In this document: positions 1-12,400 of the stretch, in pieces
How positions within the stretch are numbered: the stretch's first letter is position 1
Layout of the letters: each line of letters begins with the position of its first letter
NCBI GenBank assembly: GCA_037903355.1
Contig: JBAJFE010000038.1
Coordinates: 1,674,001-1,738,000, forward strand
Source: Trichuris trichiura
Lineage: Eukaryota; Nematoda; Enoplea; Trichinellida; Trichuridae
Length of the DNA stretch: 64,000 nucleotides
Direction: 5' to 3'
The notes under the pieces: model-generated
What the model saw: the letters and a program-made list of their open reading frames with translations, nothing else
Databases searched by the model: none
Told to the model about the DNA's origin: nothing
Made by a program: the position numbers and the translations under genes

Positions 1-3000
1 TTGCCTAGGGAAGCTAACTTTGACGCTCGTGATAGATACACCCAAAGATGATTGAGCCAGGCACCCAACACATTTTTCTAGCCTTCACTGCTGCCTAACA
101 GTGATTAATGTCAATTGGACGCCTGCAACGGCAAGAAGAAAGGCGAAGAGAAAGCAGAAATGTCAGCACTGGTAGCTGCGAAAATCTGAGTACGTTTTTA
201 ATGGCACTTCATGATGAACTATAGCGAGTACGAACGCCTTTTCGTAAGCTTTATCGGGTAGCTATTGATTCAACCGTGGATATCCGTCAGCATATTCATG
301 GCGGGTCCTTCCTATTTTAGGTCGATCAGCCTCTCACCGACGCCATTGACGCACCCGTTTTTCGAATCAATGCAGTCAGAGCAGCTACATTGTGTATTTG
401 CTGCCCTAAAAAAATTAGCCTACTATAACGCGGCTGTTAAATGAATGCGCGCTGCAGTAATAAGAAAATGCCTAAAGTCACCACTTGACGATGCCCGGAA
501 GCTAAAGTAAAACGCTAAGCTTGAAACATCGCTCGCAGCTATAGCATGTCATTGTAAGCATCTAATGCAGCTGACGTTTCTTTCATGCGAGGACAACTTG
601 AAAATTTTAGCAGTTAATGTAAGAGGGAAACTATCGAACTTCATCGAAAGACTAGAAGTGCCTACGGTAAAGGAATGGACGAAATTTTCAGTAGTCACAA
701 GGAAGGTATGTTCCTTCGTTTGGAAACAGTTGCAGATACAGATTATGAACATGAAGTATTGTTGCAGCTGAGATTACCAGCACTGAAGTTTGGCGTGAAG
801 GAACAAAAATAAGTTACAAAGGCAGCTAAGTATGCATTATCACCTACTTGTGCTTTTAAGGAATGTGCTAGCAAAACGTATAGCCATAGCGGCTAGCGCT
901 CATGCATGGATGAATTTCGCAAACCGTTTCAGTTCCTTCACAATGCTGACGGAATAGAATCTAAGGTTAGCTGTCTCAGGGAAGGATAATTGATTTAACT
1001 TTCCGGAGCGGCAGAAATGTTATCTTGACTAATTGAAATAACGATTTAGGCAACCGTATCATGTCACCCAGACTAAATTCATCAATTACTACAGGTGACG
1101 AACAGCTGTCATTATGAACAGTTTGCTGAAAGATGAAGCTTCCGGAAGCTGCTGTATTTTGAAGCCTGAGTCCTTTGGTAAACAGTTCAAACTGCCATCC
1201 GGATAAAGTGAAGACATTGCATACTTTTGTTAAAAATTATGCCTTCGAAGTCGTTTAGAGCAAATACTGTTTACCAGTGCTTCCTCATGTCATTGCGAGA
1301 ATGTTTGTCAGCGCTTCTCACTTTCGGCGCTGTAGTTCATCCCAGCGAGAAAACCTTGTCTGTGAAAACACTTTGACGATGGGCCAACAGGTGACACCCT
1401 AGGTGGAACCAAATCGCCTAACGACAATCAGGCGCAAGCGAGTTGAAGATAAACGCTGTTTACTTGGAAAGCGACTCCGCACAGCAATGCCACAAATGAA
1501 AGCATCGACTAAATTATTCATTTTTTCAAGTCACAATTGCCTTTCTCAATCGATTTAATCAACATTAGTCCCACGACAAAGATTGAAAGAAACAAGAACT
1601 CAAAAGATTAATCTTACTTGTTTTATGTTAGTATTTAACATTGAATCAGTCAGCTATTGGGCGCAGGTGAAAATAAATAACATCTTCAAAAATTTAAAGC
1701 GGTCTGTTTGTTTTCAAACATGTTTTGTAAGTGCATTTGTTTTACGTTCATGTGAAAGCAAAATCGTAAGCCAATTAGTTCGCCCCCTTAAATCTAATTA
1801 TCACTGCTAAAAACAATCGACTTAATCTTTGTCTCATATTATACTAACAGGTAAAGTACATGCACAAAAGAACTCAAAACGACAACGGTTTTGCTAACTA
1901 GAAAATTATTGTTAACGTTTTGCTAAAAATACTGTTTTGACATAGAAAAATGTGGAGAACATTATAAGAAATTTTCTACGTTTTTCTTTACGGAGCAAAC
2001 CGATTTATTCATTAGCAAAACGGCGTTGCTTTCAAGACATGTCTAGTCATGCCTGCAACGTCTTGATGAATGAACTGGAAAAAATTCGATTAGATAAGAC
2101 GTTGAATGCGGAGTCACAAGCGCGTCGAAAGCATAGTCATTTTTGAAATGAACGAATAGTCCCTCCAGCAGAGAAAGACGATGAAATTGCCTCAACGCAG
2201 TAAAGTTGAATTAGTAATAAGGCCTCTGCTTATCATAATGAATCTATCACATTGTGCTGCTGTTAAGCTTTTATTGACAAGAGTTGGGGACCGTACTCTT
2301 GCCAAAACTCCACAAAGTTACAAGCATTTATCGTCATCATGAATCAGCGCACGATTAAGTTCATTAAAGTATCATAAAGATATTCTTGTTTACACAAATA
2401 AGTGGGAATATGTCCCTGATTTCAAGCACTGAAATCCAGACAGTGATGACGTCGGCTAAATCAAGCTGTGTTGAGAACATGAAACCTCACCGAGTGGTCC
2501 CAAGAATTTCATATTCTGAAAAGCACCTTTTTCGCACATAACTGTACAAAAATTTCAAGGTTCAATCAGGTTCCGTAAAATAAGAAAAGACGGGAAACTT
2601 GCACTTACGGTTAAGCAAATATATTTTCTATTGCTAATAATGGGCTTGCAAACACAGCATTCAATGCGTCTATTATGAAAAAGGAACTCCTTTGTAAAAA
2701 AAATGCATCACGTTTAAAGCTGATGGAACATGTACTAACTAACATTCTGCCCTTCTTCTTTGTTGGCGCTTTAATTATTTGGCAAAGCAACTATGCCACT
2801 TGCAAAAAATTTACACAAACCCTTTTTTCAGGAGGTGCTCTGCGGTCGATTAAGGCTCAATTCTCATCACAATTCTCATCATAGAGGCTTAGACGACTAT
2901 TCCAGAGAAAATGGAATGAACTGCTGTCTTGCTTGACTGTATTGATAAAAGCATTGAAATAATACTGCCCTAAGTTGCCATGTAAACTGCAAAGTTACTG

Positions 3001-3816
3001 GGAAGAAAAGTTTTCTGACGCAATGTATTGAAATACACTAAAATCTTTTCATTGTTATAACTTTCTTTTTAAATGAATGCCCATTGGTCATCCGTCGTCC
3101 AGAGCTTATATAAGCAATGTTTTCGCAGATGCACGTTTCCATTCCCATATCAACTTTTAACTTCAAAGTAGCTATCCAAAAGTTATCAGTGCGGTAAAAT
3201 ACCTGATTTACAGAGTTATCCAATCGTACGTGTACATAAAAACAAGCTTTACGCCACGCACCTATCGAAGGTACGATGTATTTTGCAGATGGAGAGACGG
3301 CGTACGTAAGCAACATCACAACTTAGCATGGTTTATTTCTATAACCGAAACGGTTAGGCAAAGAGTCAACAACACGTCCATGCCAGCATTCAATCAACTG
3401 CTCAAAAACAATTCATTTTAGACCACATCCGATAGATGCGCTACTGGTACTTGCAAAATGAATGGCTGCTGTAATGAATTCCATGTAATCATCTTTTGCG
3501 TACGCGATTCATGTATTAAAACGTTAAAACTAATACGATTGGATTACTTTCCAGTCGCAGAAAGGCAATCCACTTCTTAAATTTCAGATTAAAACACGAA
3601 TTTATTTGCGCCGTAAAGCACATATCTTCGCTAAAAATATTATTAGAGGGCTAAAAATGGATGTGATTCATGGCTACATTTTAAATAGGTGAAACAATTA
3701 TAGTTTACTAATGTTTGAGGCATTTTATCGCGGTTCTGCTGCCAGTACGGAATATAGGTTTTTTCCTTCAACGCAAATGCTAATATGTGCTCACAGAACG
3801 CTCGACCTACATTACT
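1..3816. other. Intergenic, no supported gene
   Basis: Only short open frames (under 95 codons) occur here, without recognisable domains or convincing splice-linked continuations. Base composition is AT-rich and I see no long repeat or palindrome. A distant exon of a flanking gene could be missed by eye. Confidence 0.5.
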
Positions 3817-3943
3817 TCAAAGTTTTGGACCTTCAATCTGAATATCACCTGTTTTGTAACAGTCCAGCATAGCCTCAAGTGTCTCTTCGGCTGCTTTGCT
3901 TAGCTGTTGAAATTCTACTTGCTCTTTAACTTGAATGGGTAAC
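3817..3943 (-). CDS. Candidate terminal exon of an unrecognised gene
   Basis: An open stretch of about 41 codons follows a good minus-strand acceptor (ctacag at about 3944-3949) and ends in TGA at 3819-3817. The product is hydrophilic and helix-prone, with the stretch QLSKAAEETLEAML and the ending IQIEGPKL. I do not recognise a family and cannot place the upstream exons with confidence. The protein-like composition and the clean acceptor are the only support. It could also be a chance open frame. Confidence 0.25.
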
Positions 3944-5851
3944 CTGTAGCCAATGAAAAACAAAACTTCAACCACTTGATGAAAGCGAGGTAGTTTCCTT
4001 AACAAAAATGGGCAACACTAAAATATATTGTAAGCAAAAATACTGTCCTCAGCGCACAAAAATGAAAAATGTTCACAGGGGCCATTACAACGCAATGCAT
4101 AGTCGTTAAACATTTTCAGTGAGCCCCTGAATTCCGCTGAATCATCGCACTTGAGTTGAAATGAAATGCATGTGCCATGCCCAGGTCGACTATAATCGTG
4201 CTGGTTCACATTAATAACTTCAGCACTGCTGTCTCTTCAATCAGCGATGGATCAGAGCATCCATCCACCCAGTCTCTTTGATCTTACGGTGATGATAAGC
4301 CCTCTAACGAAACAAAACTTTAAGGTTGCAAGCGTAGGTCTCAAGATGTTGCACCATCGCTAAATCGTTTACAAAGCTACTGACTTAGAGAAGTCAAACG
4401 CTCATCAAACTTTCGATTGCAGTGAGCAATGTCATTTCAGTCAACAACGTTTGCTCATCCGTCTGTGCACTTACTTGCCACAGAACGTGCTAGTTCTGAA
4501 AACTCCGTCATGACCACGTGAGTACGTTTCAGTAATGCCTCTATTTTTGTTGATGAAACTGACCAATTTCCAACCCAGTATAGACATGTTTTTTAGTGAA
4601 CGCAGAAGTTGTACGTCATTAGCTATTCTAACAGATATAGCATTGAAAAAACCTTGCCGCAGAAAAGTGCCGACTGACAGAGAACGACGAAGTCAAACGC
4701 AACAAGCCGCTTCTCTGCATTTGTAACGGCGGCATGCGAACTAAAGTAACTATCGGGAGATTAAAGGCCGTGATTAATCAACTTTAAAAGGCAACAAGGA
4801 ATAGTCGTAGTGGCAAAAAAGTGGCAGACTGATATTGTAACAGACTTCCTTGCCTTTTCCCTACAATCGTTTGGCCAGAAAATTTAAGCTACTGTTAAAA
4901 CTGCAGTCATAAAAAGAACCAGCGGTAATGTAACAGCCAAAATATATTAATAATGTTAATAGTACTATTCTTAAAACTGTTACTGCTTTAATACATCAAA
5001 GTGCTTTCATAGCCAGCGCCAATGTTCATTCAACAGATGAAGCTGAAGACCAAAGATGGAACTAAAAGGGAACGAAAAACGTTCTCACAGAAATAATGAG
5101 CTTCGCTTAAAAACTAAATTGGAAAATTCCTAATAGTTGCGGGAACGGTTTATTAAAGAAGTTACACTTTCATCAGAGAACAATGCGGTTTAGCGCGTTA
5201 TCGTTCGTAATGCTGGCTAAAAAGCTTACTGGCACTGCAGAGTAAACATTACAAATTATCTGAAAACTTACTGTTCGAAATAGCAGCTTTTGAAGGACTT
5301 CTCACCTTTTTGGTGAGTTATTCCTACTGACTCTGTTGCGTGAGAAAAAGAGGGCAACTAATTGAAATCCCCGCGGTTTAAAGCACTAGTCGCACACAAG
5401 GCCATGCCGTATTCTCCGTCATTTTCATGCGCTGAAGATGGGGACAGGAGTTCGCCGAAAGCTTCGCAATATTAACAAAAGTTATAATGGGTAGCTAATC
5501 CGTACCACAATGCTCATCACACAGAAGAGGGAAAATTAAAGCGAGCCAGTAATGCTATTGCAAAAATTCATTGTATCGATCCTGTTTCGCTACCAGATGT
5601 GGCGCGTACTTGGCCGCGCGGTAAGAAAGCCGATTACACAGCGCCAAATAAAGTATATTGATTGTAAGATCATTTACAAGTTTTCTATGAGGTTCTGACA
5701 TGATATGGTCGACGATATAGAAGTAACACACTCTTCGTAATCGGTAGCTACACATATGCGCTGTAATTGCCCGCCTGAGCAAATTAAACATGCCCAGCTA
5801 CAATGCTTTGTTTGAAGTAAACATCAGCACGTTGCATAATATTAATGCGGT
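3944..5851. other. Unassigned stretch
   Basis: Short open frames only. If the exon at 3817-3943 is real, its upstream exons should lie here or further right on the minus strand, but I could not join any with consistent splice phase. Confidence 0.35.
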
Positions 5852-5962
5852 ACGTGTTAATGAACGGTATGTGTTCTTGCCCGTTGATGGGTTCTGAAAT
5901 GATGATGAAGATCCACTGCCCCGTTAAGAAACACCCTGTGTTCAAAATCACGTGTTAATGAA
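5852..5962. mobile_element. Minimal Penelope-like element scar (about 85 bp) with 13 bp target-site duplication
   Basis: The 13-mer acgtgttaatgaa occurs at 5852-5864 and again at 5950-5962. The DNA between ends with the tail shared by the hairpin elements at 20.2, 20.6 and 22.7 kb (gatccactg, ccccgttaagaa, gtgttcaa). It is therefore a severely truncated member of that family, retaining the tail and almost none of the inverted arms. Confidence 0.65.
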
Positions 5963-7816
5963 TACATTTTGCAAAAGGTTGGGAGTTCACGAAATCATTA
6001 TTTTGAAGGTTTCTAGCTGCACTTGAAGCCTGTTGAGACGAAGTCGACATCTATGGCATAAAGATGGTCAATTCAGGACAGACAGGCAGGGCGAGAAAGT
6101 CAGAGATCCCCTAAATGTGCCGGTTTGAACCGCACTGCAATGAACAGAAGTTATAATTTGAAAAGCTTTAAAAAATCCATCAGTTTAGTGAAGGCAAATA
6201 ACATCCATACAAGCAGGTAAACGTTAATGGCCTTATTCGATCGCTGAATGTCATAATCAATTGAAAGCCACTGAAAGCCGCAATTACGCTGTTCCGTTAT
6301 AAATAGTAAATAACGAATGCTGGGCCTTAAGAATACGATATAGGCAACACAAGGAGCATTACACTTTAAAAATTTGTTCTAAAGCATAATCTTAACCATG
6401 GAAAAATCTAAATAAAGCATAGCTTCGCAACTTCTACAATTTGGAGTAATTATGGCAAAGACAGACTGACGGCGATTGCACTTTATTAATATTTCACTAG
6501 CAAAAACTGCTACGCTGCATCAATTCGTCTATTGCTTCCACCTGTTGTTAGACGAAACGCAATAATATCATACATGAACAATGCTTGCTGATTGTGATAG
6601 CTGAACAGCCTCAACTGATTACACATTCCAAATCAAACGTATCATTACTATCCCACATCGGTGACGTGCTGTGCGAGTGAGGAGAAACAGCGATCCTATC
6701 TTCGATGTGGAGACTGCTTAAGGGCCCATGAAAGATCGACTGCAGGAAAACGAAGCGTCCAAAAAAGTTTACCATTTTGGGAACCAAAAAGAAGCAGCCC
6801 AATGAGGTCACAGTTGGTACGAAATACTAGAGTGCGAATCTGTAAGAAATCTATCAGGCCGTTATGCTTCCGCTAAGACGTTGAGTATTTCTTAGTATTT
6901 GGCATTTTTACGCTTTTGCATAATTAATTCAGGTACGAATCGAGCACCATTGCATTATCGCATTTGTTAAACGCCCACAAATATTTTTCTACGGGTCTTT
7001 CGTGGAATTAACAATTGCGGAGAAAGATCAAAGCAACTGCACAGCAGAAACAATCTCTGTTATCTATGCAGTAACGCAGAGATTCCCAACGACGGTTCTA
7101 CAGAAATGAAAAAGAGACACTGAAGGTAAAAGGGATCAAGGAGCCCCTTAGTGGATAATAAAATCTTTGATGATTGGAGGTTCTAGGATAGAAAGGGCGA
7201 TACGGTTTTAGCAATAGCAGCAGGAGAAGGACAGTAGGGAAATGTGCGAGGGGATCCAGAAAGATCTGACATGCGAAAGAGGGTTCAACGGCCGAAAGTG
7301 TCAGGAAACATTGCAGTAGTACGTTAACGCGTATTCTTCGCGTTGCATACCGAACAGTCAGCGTTAAGCCAATCCACGAAGCTATAGATGAACACGAACG
7401 ACATAGTCTTGTTTTTAAATGGTCATGCTATTCAAAAAGATTTGTGTGGAATGACATAAACCAAAAAAATCAGCAAACTAAATGCCAACTTTCAAAAACT
7501 TAAGGAATGCGAAATAAAATGATCTACCTATAAACTTACCTGAAAAGAAAAAAGTTAAGTTGTTCGAAAAGCCGGTTACTGATACATTCCAGGAAATCAG
7601 ATACTGCAAACGCGTCAAACCTCTACGTAGCAACATTTTACGTTAAGTCTTAAAGGGAAAACTGTGGAGCCTTTACGGAAGGGGCCCATAGGTTTCATAG
7701 TTGCTTGAAAAAAATTTTGCCTAACTACAAAAGTAGAAGGCAGGGAAACCCTAGCGGAAACAGTTGAATTTATGATGCGTGAAGAAGGCAAAAAATAGAC
7801 TATGAAGAATTAATTC
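5963..7816. other. Intergenic, nothing recognised
   Basis: No open frame above about 75 codons, no repeat of note and no splice-supported exon could be found by eye. Confidence 0.5.
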
Positions 7817-8011
7817 AATTTGCGATTGAAAACTGGATGTTTTGTAACGGGTTGAATTTTCATGGTAGTAAGGTCTTCTACGGCTTTTCCCGTTTTTTCG
7901 TTGTGCTGTTATCTGTAATTAAACTAAACAACTGCTCTACCAACGGATGGATGAGCCGTTATTAAGAAAAGTACAGATATCAACGCACTCAACTGTTTTA
8001 TTGTTCAAAGC

Positions 8012-8039
8012 TTTCGGAACGCTCTAGTTCCGTCGTCAG
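8012..8039 (-). ncRNA. Hammerhead-like ribozyme core, left arm
   Basis: This is the exact mirror of the motif at 8064-8091, read on the minus strand. A transcript across the element in either direction would carry one motif in sense orientation. Confidence 0.45.
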
Positions 8040-8063
8040 TGAGGTTCCGCCTCCACCACCTCA

Positions 8064-8091
8064 CTGACGACGGAACTAGAGCGTTCCGAAA
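8064..8091 (+). ncRNA. Hammerhead-like ribozyme core, right arm
   Basis: The invariant box CTGACGA (fits CUGANGA) is followed by a hairpin, CGGAAC paired with GTTCCG around a six-base loop, and then AAAG, so GAAA is present if the closing G is counted. The stem sequence differs from other copies but pairing is kept. A C-G pair adjoins the core where the textbook motif goes directly from GA to stem II, so activity is uncertain. Confidence 0.5.
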
Positions 8092-8253
8092 GCTTTGAAC
8101 AATAAAACAGTTGAGTGCGTTGATATCTGTACTTTTCTTAATAACGGCTCATCCATCCGTTGGTAGAGCAGTTGTTTAGTTTAATTACAGATAACAGCAC
8201 AACGAAAAAACGGGAAAAGCCGTAGAAGACCTTACTACCATGAATTTGCGATT

Positions 8254-9114
8254 ACAGTAATTAAAAGTTGTGCCACAAAAATATTCTCCGTACAATCATG
8301 TTAACCGTTGCATCAAATGCTTCACGAAATGCCAATTCAAATTTCCATGCGTCATTGTGCATTTAAATATTAGAACAACGTCGAAAGTTGCACGCATGAT
8401 GAAGAATACAAAACTTTTTCACCACGACTTTGTCAAGCATTTCCAGAGTTTCAGGCACAAAACTATACGAATACAAACGCAATTGATTTTATCATTGCTT
8501 TAAGTTTTGCAAAGAGAATAGAAAGGTTGTTACGAATGAGATAAATCAGCAGCAGTGTATGATCGACACTGGCTGCCATTTTGCCAATATGGTTTCTTTA
8601 TCACAGCGTACTTCCGTGAGGATGAAACGAAAAAATTTACATGTGTTAGCAAATGGAATCGAACGATATTTTTAGGCCTTCGAAAGCAGCTAATTTTTAT
8701 TTACAAGATTAAACAGACGTTACGCTTGCATACCACAGTCGAAGCTTTTGGTTCTTCAGTACGATTATCATCCGTGACACAGTGCTTACATTAACGTTTC
8801 TTCAACTACTTGGAGACTTTCGGCAAATTTCAAGCAAAAATTTTCTTTTGTAAAATCTATATAGTTTGGTTCAGTCATGTTCAGAACTACTTACCGAAGC
8901 AGAGCAACCTACAGAGTAAAGATTACAAAAATATTACGACCAAAATTAGCAAGAATTCACACTGGCAAAACTGATCCAGACTGTTCTATCTAACTTTGGG
9001 ATATAAAGTTTCCGTTTACAGCATTCTTAAGGAACCGCTGCTAGGCTCCGTTGCAATCTTCGAACTGTTCAAATAAGCGAGAAATCAAAGGTCTGCCTCA
9101 TATGCTATTAACAC
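8254..9114. other. Intergenic, nothing recognised
   Basis: Two plus-strand open frames of 77 and 79 codons near 8270 and 8555 have no recognisable motif or splice context and look like chance. Confidence 0.45.
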
Positions 9115-9219
9115 AAAGGAGAACAAGTGGTGTCTTGGTACGGGACCATATATTTTCATAATGAAAAAACTTTATTACGGATCGGTTCCCGTTTATGTAT
9201 ATAAAAGATATTCCGGAGT

Positions 9220-9247
9220 TTTCGGGTCATTCGAGACCCGTCATCAG
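9220..9247 (-). ncRNA. Hammerhead-like ribozyme core, left arm
   Basis: Read on the minus strand it has CTGATGA (9247-9241), a hairpin CGGGTC/GACCCG and GAAA. It mirrors the copy at 9367-9394, but the bases after GAAA have diverged. Confidence 0.45.
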
Positions 9248-9366
9248 CGGTCTAAAGTTGTAAATATTTAAAAGTATTTTATTAAAAGTATTAGTATAAT
9301 ATTTAAAAGTATTGTAAAAGTATTATTTAAAAGTCTAAAGTTGTAAATATTTACAACTTTAGACCG

Positions 9367-9394
9367 CTGATGACGGGTCTCGAATGACCCGAAA
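9367..9394 (+). ncRNA. Hammerhead-like ribozyme core, right arm
   Basis: CTGATGA at 9367-9373 is followed by a hairpin with stem CGGGTC/GACCCG and loop TCGAAT, then GAAA. The stem differs from that at 8064 by compensating changes, which supports a selected RNA fold. Confidence 0.55.
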
Positions 9395-9470
9395 GCTCCA
9401 GAGTATCTTTTATATACATAAACGGGAACCTATCCATAATAAAGTTTTTTCATTATGAAAGGAGAACAAG

Positions 9471-12400
9471 CATCAAAATAAATTAACAGCTGGAAATAGG
9501 ATAAATAAAAAAGCATATCATCAATCTGTATTCGCAGAAAGTAAAAATAATCGAAGCATTGACTTACTTGAAGTAAGCTTCAAACTATGCGAAGGAAGCT
9601 CGCGAAACCAGGCGCCAGAAGGTCCTAACGTTGGCTTCGGCCTGGCAGGAAAGCGATATTCATTTACGGTTCTTGGATTCTCGTCGCACATTGAAACGTC
9701 ACAGGGAAAACGGGTCAACAGTTGCTGTATTCCTGAAATGCGAAGGAAAAAGTTCGTAACTTCCTGCGAAACCCACGAGCCATTGAATTTAACCGGTCAT
9801 GAAAACACAAAACAATTTACCATCTCTTCTTGATTATTTTTTTTAGTGAATAACAGCGTGACATTACAATCTTCCCATGCAAAGACCATTGCATTGAAGT
9901 TACTAGCGAAAGGCTGAACTGCACTGCTCAGCTTCTAAAAACGTCTGTGGCACAGACAAAGCAGACGTGGTGGCAAAGTCACAAGAACAGCTAATGTTTA
10001 GGAAATGTCAGGATAGTCCAACAGAATCAATGCAGGCAGTACTTCGTGCGCACATAATTAAGTTCCGGCGTTTTCTATTATTAATCAGAAGCTGTTCGCC
10101 TTTATTAATTTCTTGATCTACTGACGAATACACTTCCGATAATTTTAAAGGATAACGTAAAGCAGTTTAGCAACATACCAATTCAAATTATAACTTCCAA
10201 GAGGGTTCATCTTCGAATGTAAAAAACCTTTCATCACGCTAATGCTCATACCACAAGGGACAACGTCTAGTCGTTTCGCCTCTCGCAACTCGTTCTAACT
10301 GACAGTAAGGAGAATAGACGTAATCGTTCAGCTGCACTAGAAAAGATTTCCAAATTAGCCAGTCTGGAAAAATGCACATTAAAAATTTGAATTATGCAAG
10401 TCAAGTCAGAGGGTCGTCATGCAAACAATTCAAGTACAAAGCACTTTTATCTTTTTCTATCAGTACTCCTGAATTTCCAGCTCGCCGAACAATTGTTTTT
10501 AAAAATTTTCGACATGCAAAGTATCCATTAGGGGAAAATGAACATGTCAGAATTGCTGCCCTACTCTTGCTAGCCACAATATAAAGCAGAGAAACGGATA
10601 TTAGTCCCTAAGCTCAACTAAAATTTAGCATTCAACAGGTTGACTTTTATTCCGTAGTCAAATTGCATAGGGATTCTGCCTGTTGTTTATCGATTACTGA
10701 CCACTAGCGTTTAAAGGCAAACTAGTTGCTGAGCTGTTAACGCGCCGGTAATGGCTTTCACAAAAATCCTATTCACGGAAGGCAATAGTACAAGCAGACG
10801 TTTGCCTAGAACCGCCATGGAGAACAGAAGTGGGTCTTGACAGCGTGACAATAGCTGCAAGCGTCAATTCTCACGAAAGAATATGAGACCAAGTTGCCTG
10901 TTCCTACGAATCCCACATGCAGAGAGATGTTCAGGATAACTATTAATAGTGACGTGAAAAAGTTATTCACTGAGCTGAACTGTTTGACCAATGGAATCGT
11001 TAAGAGCGCATCTCTGCCGCAAGATGTGATGATTGGTCTTCGAAAAAAATTTGACCCGAGTGCGAGCGTAACGGCGTCGAACGTATCATCAGAGCTTCTG
11101 ACAGATCACCAATGACCCTCAACGCCCTATGGGCAAGAACATTTCGTGAACAACGACCTGAACGATCAGTATATTTCAGATTTTTCATCCGGATTTATCG
11201 CCGCCATCTACAATCCATCAACTCGTTGGAAAAATGATGAATGCGTTAAGAGAAAGACGCGTTGTCACACTGCTCTGTGTCAATTTTTTTTACTACATTC
11301 AATTGGTCAGAGAACACAAACAGCAGAAACTTTTTCATATTCTTTTGTTTCTCCCACTGTTGAAAATACGAAACAAAAAACATAGCGACATAAGAGAGCT
11401 AAAGTAGACAATACTAAACAGTGCTGACGCACAAAGAAAGCAGTACAAAACAATAACATTTATTGGTAACAATTTGCGTACCAGTACTACATATTATCAA
11501 AATAAAAGCTCTGAAAAAGCCAAATGTACGAAGTCCTAATTATTTGAGAATCGCTCTGCAAAATTTGTCCATCTGGAGTCGTGATCGTCCAGAACGTCTC
11601 TGAACAAAGTGGAGCTCCTTCTCAGAAGAGCTAAGTATCCAAAACAGTCTGCAGAAAGACATATCGTCGGTTAAAAAGCTTAGAAGGCAAAAATGCCGAA
11701 GCAAGTCAGAGCCACATGTGAAATGATTGAAGTCGACTCTACTGTACAGGAATTACTGTTTAAGAATAGACAAAGTTTCAGGGAACCTCCCCTTAATCAC
11801 CTTTTCTCAAGCAAACGTGATCAAAGAGGTAAATCGTAAGGCAAAACGTATCTCAAATACTAAAGAGAATCATCTGTCTACGCCTTCTAGACCATTTGAG
11901 CAATATTAGAAGCAGCAGCAGCAGCACTAAATGCGGTAGCAGGAGCATGTAAGCCAAGTCGTTGCTGAATGTGTAAACATGAAATTAACCTCAGCAGATG
12001 CGCGACACATCAAGCGAGCACCCATTTCACATGCAACAAAAACCAATTTGCATTACTGAAAGGCGTCAAGTTAGAAGATCACTGCCTACGGTTGAGTCCG
12101 TCACTATCGCTTAAGTACTTGCGCAAGAGACAAGAAAACGATGACATAGACTACAGCTGAATGTGAGTGTCAGTTGCCCTTTGAAGTCAATGTTGAGTTT
12201 TTCAACATGTGTATATATGTCGGGTGAAAAAGAAACGAAAATCTTTTCGCAAGATGGAACAATGTACCGCAAACACATAGATGCGCTTGGAAGGGAAAGA
12301 GTCGAGAAAATGACAATGCGAAAATTCTGTCTATCGCTGCCGCTGGAAAAGCGGCGAAGTTTAGTGAGTTTGATTGAAAATAAGAAAAACTGGAATGGTT

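Larger units (their letters stand above)
7817..8253. mobile_element. Palindromic PLE derivative with perfect 185 bp inverted arms
   Basis: The left arm 7861-8045 and right arm 8058-8242 are perfect reverse complements over 185 bp, separated by a 12 bp spacer. A one-sided tail (7828-7860, beginning gaaaactggatg) lies outside the left arm. The insertion is bracketed by the 11-mer aatttgcgatt at 7817-7827 and 8243-8253. Each arm carries a hammerhead-like core (CTGACGA, hairpin, GAAA). There is no coding capacity. Inverted pseudo-LTRs, a one-sided extension, a long duplication and a ribozyme are all properties described for Penelope-like elements. It is a non-autonomous, LTR-only copy. Confidence 0.8.
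9115..9470. mobile_element. Palindromic PLE derivative with 13 bp target-site duplication
   Basis: The 13-mer aaaggagaacaag flanks the insertion at 9115-9127 and 9458-9470. Inverted arms run from 9157 to about 9270 and from about 9340 to 9457, with a few mismatches. The tail tggtgtcttggtacgggacc sits only on the left. The centre holds degenerate repeats of the unit taaaagtatt and a nested palindrome centred near 9347. Both arms carry hammerhead-like cores. Confidence 0.75.

Noticed and set aside
7828..8242. A DNA-transposon MITE or bacterial-style terminator
   Set aside because: The 11 bp duplication, one-sided tail, hammerhead-like motif and relation to copies with PLE coding remnants fit a Penelope-like element better.
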